From NCBI GenBank assembly GCA_003451645.1, contig DMER01000216.1, positions 7,610 to 13,663 of the forward strand: DNA of 6,054 nucleotides. The letters run 5' to 3'. Of the stretch, positions 5,403 through 6,054 are shown in pieces. The notes under the pieces are model-generated. The model was not told where the DNA came from and made no database searches. It was given only the letters and a program-made list of their open reading frames with translations. The position numbers were made by a program, and so were the translations under genes. The first letter of the stretch is position 1. Each line of letters opens with the position of its first letter. This DNA is from Alphaproteobacteria bacterium (GTDB lineage Bacteria; Pseudomonadota; Alphaproteobacteria; Micropepsales; Micropepsaceae).

Positions 5403-6054
5403 GTGGCTCAGATCATAAAGTGGACGCTGCGCGCGGGCCTCGGGGCTGCGGGCGTCCTTGTCTTGACCGTTCTGGTTATCCTCCTGATGACCTTGTGGGG
5501 CCCGGTCAGCTTGTCCATGATCTCGCCCCGGCTTCAAGCGATGATCAATGAAGAGCTCAAGGACTTCGAGATTCGCTTTGCCGACACGACGCTCGATTGG
5601 TCGTCCAGTGGGGGCGCGGTGACGCTGACATTGGTGGGCGTCGAAGTCGTGGACAAGGCCGCTGTCCCTATTGCCCGCGCGCCCCGGCTGTCTCTGGGTT
5701 TGAGCGCCAGTGCCTTGTTTCAAGGGCGTGCGGTGCCGGAGTGGATCGAGCTTGAGCGTCCTGTTGCCCGCGTCTCGCGGACCGCCGCGGGCGATGTGCA
5801 ATTCGGTCTAGTCTTGATGGGTGATGCGGCTAACGCGGCGCCTAAAGGCTCCCCGGCGGTCGATAAAGCACATGCACAGTCGGCGGTGGTCGATCCTGTT
5901 GGCGCTGCTTCATTGGAGGCCAATGCACTCGACACGGCGCTCTTCGACAAGGTGCTGGCGATCTTGCGCAATCCTTCTGAAGGCGGCGACATGAGCCGCA
6001 GCTTGCGCCGGTTTGCGGTGACTGACGCGGCGCTTGAGGTGATCGATGACCTGA
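5403..6054 (+). CDS. AsmA-like / DUF3971 (YhdP-family) envelope protein (3' partial)
   Basis: A frame without stops runs from GTG 5403 off the right edge, giving 217 visible residues. The N-terminus has a few charged residues (K-W-T-L-R) and then one hydrophobic helix (about 10-31), followed by W-G-P-V-S-L and a helix that leads into beta-rich sequence. The pattern of a D-W strand (about 66-67), a strand ending in V-G-V-E-V, a P-R-L-S-L-G-L-S-A-S-A-L-F-Q-G segment (about 95-109) and I-E-L-E-R-P-V-A-R-V is typical of the start of large AsmA-like proteins of the YhdP/DUF3971 type. Those are anchored in the inner membrane, span the periplasm and are implicated in lipid transport to the outer membrane; they commonly exceed 1000 residues. 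An Ala-rich, low-complexity stretch (about 140-175) follows. TTG 5397 is an alternative start. An in-frame TGA at 5358-5360 limits the gene on the left. Confidence 0.8.
   Translation, partial: MAQIIKWTLRAGLGAAGVLVLTVLVILLMTLWGPVSLSMISPRLQAMINEELKDFEIRFADTTLDWSSSGGAVTLTLVGVEVVDKAAVPIARAPRLSLGLSASALFQGRAVPEWIELERPVARVSRTAAGDVQFGLVLMGDAANAAPKGSPAVDKAHAQSAVVDPVGAASLEANALDTALFDKVLAILRNPSEGGDMSRSLRRFAVTDAALEVIDDL

Noticed and set aside
5280..5801. 173-codon frame on the - strand opposite the AsmA-like gene
   Set aside because: It has an Arg/His/Gln-rich low-complexity product and is antisense to a frame with AsmA-like features and a membrane helix.

Overview
The window looks like chromosomal DNA of an alphaproteobacterium, most likely Caulobacterales/Maricaulales-like (for example Hyphomonadaceae). 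This is inferred from moderately high GC, frequent GTG starts and the types of protein present; no ribosomal RNA or other marker gene is here to fix the taxonomy.

Left part (1-4666, + strand) is the end of an exopolysaccharide assembly and export locus. It begins inside an outer-membrane beta-barrel gene of the BBP2 type, which ends at 1155 and is closed by a strong intrinsic terminator (1176-1211). A stretch of about 540 bases follows with no convincing gene but with several inverted repeats. Then comes a large inner-membrane polysaccharide co-polymerase fused to a BY-type tyrosine autokinase (Wzc/ExoP/VpsO-like, 1693-3936), with a glycine/tyrosine-rich C-terminal tail. One base after its stop begins a small membrane-anchored protein of unknown function (3938-4666). 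In a general model, the co-polymerase controls chain length and export across the inner membrane and periplasm, phosphorylation of its tyrosine tail cycles the complex between states, and the barrel protein serves the outer membrane. The order barrel, co-polymerase kinase, small membrane protein recalls vpsM-(vpsN)-vpsO-vpsP of Vibrio, which makes the small protein a candidate accessory factor.

Right part (4739-6054) is unrelated housekeeping DNA. A Bcp/PrxQ peroxiredoxin with only one cysteine lies on the - strand, convergent with the polysaccharide genes. Divergent from it is the start of a large AsmA-like/DUF3971 (YhdP-family) envelope protein that runs off the right edge. The divergent spacer between them holds a long imperfect hairpin and a competing alternative pairing just upstream of the AsmA-like gene.

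No tRNA, rRNA, CRISPR array, insertion sequence or phage gene was seen. The most interesting items are the uncharacterised small protein coupled to the kinase, the kinase's tyrosine tail and altered oligomerisation motif, the structured non-coding leader upstream of the kinase, and the single-cysteine peroxiredoxin.
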